From Fragilaria crotonensis (taxonomy: Eukaryota; Bacillariophyta; Fragilariophyceae; Fragilariales; Fragilariaceae): a DNA stretch of 64,000 nt. Below, piece by piece: positions 61,427-64,000 of the stretch. The notes under the pieces were generated by a model. It saw only the letters and a program-made list of their open reading frames with translations. It made no database searches and had not been told where the DNA came from. A program made the translations under genes and the position numbers. The stretch spans positions 154,963 to 218,962 of the forward strand of contig JAKSYS010000022.1 of the NCBI GenBank assembly GCA_022925895.1, given 5' to 3'. Within the stretch, counting starts at the first letter, position 1, and every line of letters starts with the position of its first letter.

Positions 61427-62118
61427 CTGAACATGCCCGACAAGACTCGTCCAAGGAGAATGCGTCGTGTACTGCATCAATCATCAGGAGGACCTAATGT
61501 GGAGACCAATGTACCATTGTTGGTTGCTGTTGGTATTGATGTTTAGCTTTTCCTCTGAGGAACAAAGCATTCTGAGTATTGGCTTGTCATCGTGAGCTTC
61601 AAATGTTGTCCTCATCGAGCAATTCTAGCATGATAGTTGTAGTATGGTTGAAATTTCGAGAATTTGAATATCCGTGTCTGCCAAAATCTGAGGCGACAGA
61701 AAGTTTCGTGACATCGAGGCGATCTCAAATCATGTTCGATCATCCAACATGGACCGAAAGCCATAGAGTTATTGGCATAACTGTGTTTTGCGGTCCTTCA
61801 TTGGAGTATAAACGTACATACGTGAGCAGTATGGTTGAAATTTTGAGAATTTGAATATCCGTGTCTGCCAAAATCTGAGGCGACAGAAAGGTTCGTGACA
61901 TCGAGGCGATCTCGAATCATGTTCGATCATCACAATCTGACGGAAATCCATTGAGTTATTGGCAAAATGGTATCATCAGTATAATTGTGAAATCTATGTT
62001 GCGCTTTGCACTGCGGGCTGCGGGCTAGTGTCGAGTTCTACCAGCGTATATAGTGTCCCTGATTTCTGTGCGCTGATCATATCGGGTGTGTAACTTTCTT
62101 GCGTACACTGTATAGCAC
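61427..62118. repeat. Crypton 3' region with a direct repeat
   Basis: AGTATGGTTGAAATTT.. to ..ATCATGTTCGATCATC is present at 61641-61750 and 61828-61937, 187 bases apart, over 95 percent identical by eye. No gene. Confidence 0.85.
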
Positions 62119-62148
62119 AATTTTAGGTGTCTGATCTACCTAAAATTC
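62119..62148. promoter_or_regulatory. Right palindromic site of the Crypton
   Basis: AATTTTAGGT, 9-base spacer GTCTGATCT, ACCTAAAATT. Its right arm ATCTACCTAAAATTC is the exact inverse of the left half site at 58612-58626 (15 bases). Confidence 0.65.
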
Positions 62149-62196
62149 TGACTGTGAAGAAGAAGTTCAGTACATAGTACAAACATAGTATACGGT

Positions 62197-62255
62197 AATA
62201 AACTCCGCCAGTAGTCCAGATCAACGCGGCCTTGGGCCGCACATATCCAGTCAGG
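62197..62255. repeat. Repeat Y, copy 4, last part
   Basis: AATAAACTCCGCCAGTAG to hairpin GCGGCCTTGGGCCGC (62226-62240). The end reads CAGG instead of CTGG. Confidence 0.85.
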
Positions 62256-62742
62256 TCTAGTAGTACTATATTGTACGTCAATGTACGACCTATTGATCAC
62301 GCGAAATCATTAGTCGACACCGAACATAGTTATTTGTTGTGGGTTACAGTAGGATGAGACCAGTTCGCAAACCACGCGAAGATTGTGCAAACCCATCGAT
62401 TGTTAGGTTCTCCGCTTATCATCTACGGGTAACATGGTAAACGAGAAGAAGCTAGTAAGCATAAACTCCTCAAACAACATGTCTGCTGTCCATCTATATT
62501 TGTGTGAGGACTGATTTTCGATTGGGATTGAAACACCAGATAGAGTGTCATGCCATATCGTCATGGCGCTTGGTGAAATCATCCATCAAGAATGATGTTA
62601 TTCGGAGTATCAGGCAGCATCACAGGATGATGCGCATAACTGTGATGTTTCTGGTTCTGAATTAGTTTTTATTAATTTATCTTCCTGGAACACGAATTAA
62701 ATCATTCCCGCGCTCTGCAGCATGATAGAAGTGTATTGGAAG
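62256..62742. other. Spacer
   Basis: No gene or repeat recognised. Ends with ATTGGAAG (62735-62742), the left target duplication of the following element. Confidence 0.45.
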
Positions 62743-63063
62743 CAGAGACGGGAATTTCTGAAAACATCAAACCCATGGGTACCCACGTAAAGCTACGCTC
62801 ACGGAAGTACCAGCCCAAACCCACCCAGAACCCATACGATCTACCAAGACCTACCCAAACCCACCCAAACCCAGTAGCCAGTACTGGAGTACATGGTTCT
62901 ACTACTACCGGTAGCAAACATCTACTGTCATTTTTTGCTATGATTTGCCGGCCCACCCAGACCCACCCATGAAATCCTGAGCTCACCCAAAACCCACCCT
63001 TAACCCAATGGGTTTGGGTGGGCCGTGGGTTTGGGTGGGCTGGGTTTGAAATTCCCGTCTCTG
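62743..63063 (-). mobile_element. hAT-type miniature element, complete, G-quadruplex rich
   Basis: Perfect 16-base ends CAGAGACGGGAATTTC / GAAATTCCCGTCTCTG; perfect 8-base target duplication ATTGGAAG (62735-62742, 63064-63071). 321 bases, inverted relative to 27046-27354. The body alternates CCCACCCAAACCC and GGGTTTGGGTGGG. The Trp/Gly-rich or Pro/Thr-rich open frames over it are products of this composition. Confidence 0.95.
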
Positions 63064-63071
63064 ATTGGAAG

Positions 63072-64000
63072 TGCTTGCGCGTAGTGATCATACTTGTGTT
63101 AAGTAGGAAATTTCTTCATAATATTAGTAGTATGTGATAGGCATGGAATGTCTCAGTGAAAATTCACCTTCGCAAACCGTCGCATACCAAACTACGACAA
63201 TCAAGCATTAAATTTGCCGGCGGTTGTGATTTGGTGGGAAACCTAAAACGTTTGAAAGAGCCCGGAAAATGGTGTCAAATATTTCTGAGGAGCTTTTGCC
63301 GGAATAGTTCGAAATTGACTCGTTGCGATTGTGTGTCTCATATCCAAACTTGAGAGCCGAATCAAAATTGGAACGGCATTTGCCTGTTGCGTTTCATTTA
63401 ATTTCAGAGCATTCAAAAACCTACATTTAGGCTCACCGTCCACTTAGAGTTCAATACAGCCCAAACCCCGCCACAAGATAGTTTTGGCAACCTTTACTAC
63501 ATACTATACTCAAGAGTTGCCACGCGCAATCGGTTCATGAGGCACAAATTTGGTGAATCAAATTCATTGCGCATTGGTCGTATCTCCAATTCACGGTAAT
63601 CATCAACAGGGTTTGGGGCAAAGATGCTTAAGGATTCTTCTCAACGCGTTGTTCTGGCAACAAATGGGTATACATTCAAGCCGATTCATGTAAGTTGGAT
63701 GCATAGTTCAGTCGCAAGATTTCAAGTGACGCCGGCCGAGCGTGTTCACAGTTCCCTACTCAATTGAACGATGACGGACCTTGGCACCGAAATGTCAACA
63801 AGATGGGATAATCAACACTTTTGTGCAGCTCTAGAGATTAACGAGTTTGATCTGAGGTTCAAATGGAAACTTCGAAGTAGTTCTACCTCATCCCCACGCA
63901 AGTGTGAAAGTGATGATTGTCACGCAACATGGCTCTCACTAATCAAATACCACTTCATCGTCAGCCTTTGGATACGTCACCGCCGTATGCACATAGCGTT
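63072..64000. other. Unassigned trailing DNA
   Basis: Not repetitive within the window, no convincing gene. A host gene may begin beyond the edge. Confidence 0.4.

Larger units (their letters stand above)
58585..62196 (+). mobile_element. Crypton (tyrosine-recombinase transposon), 3.6 kb
   Basis: Inserted in repeat Y: AATAAAC is present on both sides (58578-58584, 62197-62203), while the uninterrupted Y copy at 45622-45642 has CAACAATAAACTCCGCCAG once. There are no terminal inverted repeats of the DDE kind and one long recombinase gene, as in Cryptons. Palindromes built on TTTTAGGTA / TACCTAAAA lie near both ends. Stramenopiles are known to carry a Crypton group of this type (CryptonS); placement in it is from memory of the HSIRKG and GDQYVGR motifs. 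Confidence 0.85.

Noticed and set aside
62736-63060. Open frames rich in Trp/Gly/Val or Pro/Thr on both strands
   Set aside because: They are translations of GGGTTTGGGTGGG repeats in a miniature transposon, present in both copies in opposite orientation.
1-64000. CRISPR arrays, bacterial operons, ribosome binding sites
   Set aside because: The content is eukaryotic (introns, retroelements, Helitron); tandem repeats seen lack the spacer structure of CRISPR arrays.

Overview
The window looks like nuclear DNA of a stramenopile, most likely a diatom. The reasons are the kinds of mobile elements present (a diatom-style Ty1/copia polyprotein with a DSHADT protease, a diatom-style Ty3/gypsy polyprotein, a stramenopile-type Crypton tyrosine recombinase), short GT..AG introns of about 70 bases, and a kinase with an HLD/DFN active site of a type I associate with diatoms. 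The species cannot be named from the sequence. Most of the window is repetitive; I see only three host protein genes I would defend.

Layout. 0-3 kb: a decayed reverse-transcriptase relic and unassigned DNA. 3.1-4.4 kb: an intact single-pass membrane protein gene. 5.2-6.6 kb: a decayed gypsy gag. 8.1-9.8 kb: an ARM/HEAT-like gene read leftwards, with one intron. Its third codon is split by a complete gypsy element (9838-19155, 177-base identical LTRs, 4-base target duplication). The missing start of the gene lies at 19156-19165. A second complete element, a copia retrotransposon (19239-26745, 254-base identical LTRs, 5-base duplication), sits 73 bases upstream of that start codon. 27.0-27.4 kb: a hAT-type miniature element rich in G-quadruplex motifs. 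28.4-30.6 kb: a two-exon membrane-anchored kinase-like gene. 30.6-31.9 kb: a terminal-inverted-repeat element of unknown class. 32.6-40.3 kb: a frame-broken Helitron (HUH Rep plus PIF1-type helicase) with several accessory reading frames.

40.4-53 kb is a dense mosaic of satellite-like and short dispersed repeats, with a copia gag relic at 47.3-47.9 kb. Many repeat units end in a GCGGCC-NNN-GGCCGC hairpin followed by CTGG and T, which resembles a Helitron 3' end. 53-62.3 kb is a head-to-tail run of one such unit, broken by nested DNA transposons whose edges can be fixed against uninterrupted copies nearby: a complete PIF/Harbinger element (Myb-like protein plus DDE transposase), a hAT-type miniature element holding a PIF-type miniature element, and a Crypton whose recombinase gene is bracketed by lox-like palindromes. 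62.7-63.1 kb holds a second copy of the G-rich hAT miniature element.

The retroelements and the Helitron are interrupted by frameshifts. All twelve or so that I could orient are of the missing-one-base type and the best resolved lie at short homopolymers. The PIF accessory gene and the Crypton each carry one shift of the opposite sign. This may be decay or uncorrected homopolymer error; raw reads would decide. All homology statements come from reading motifs and remembered family patterns, not from searches.
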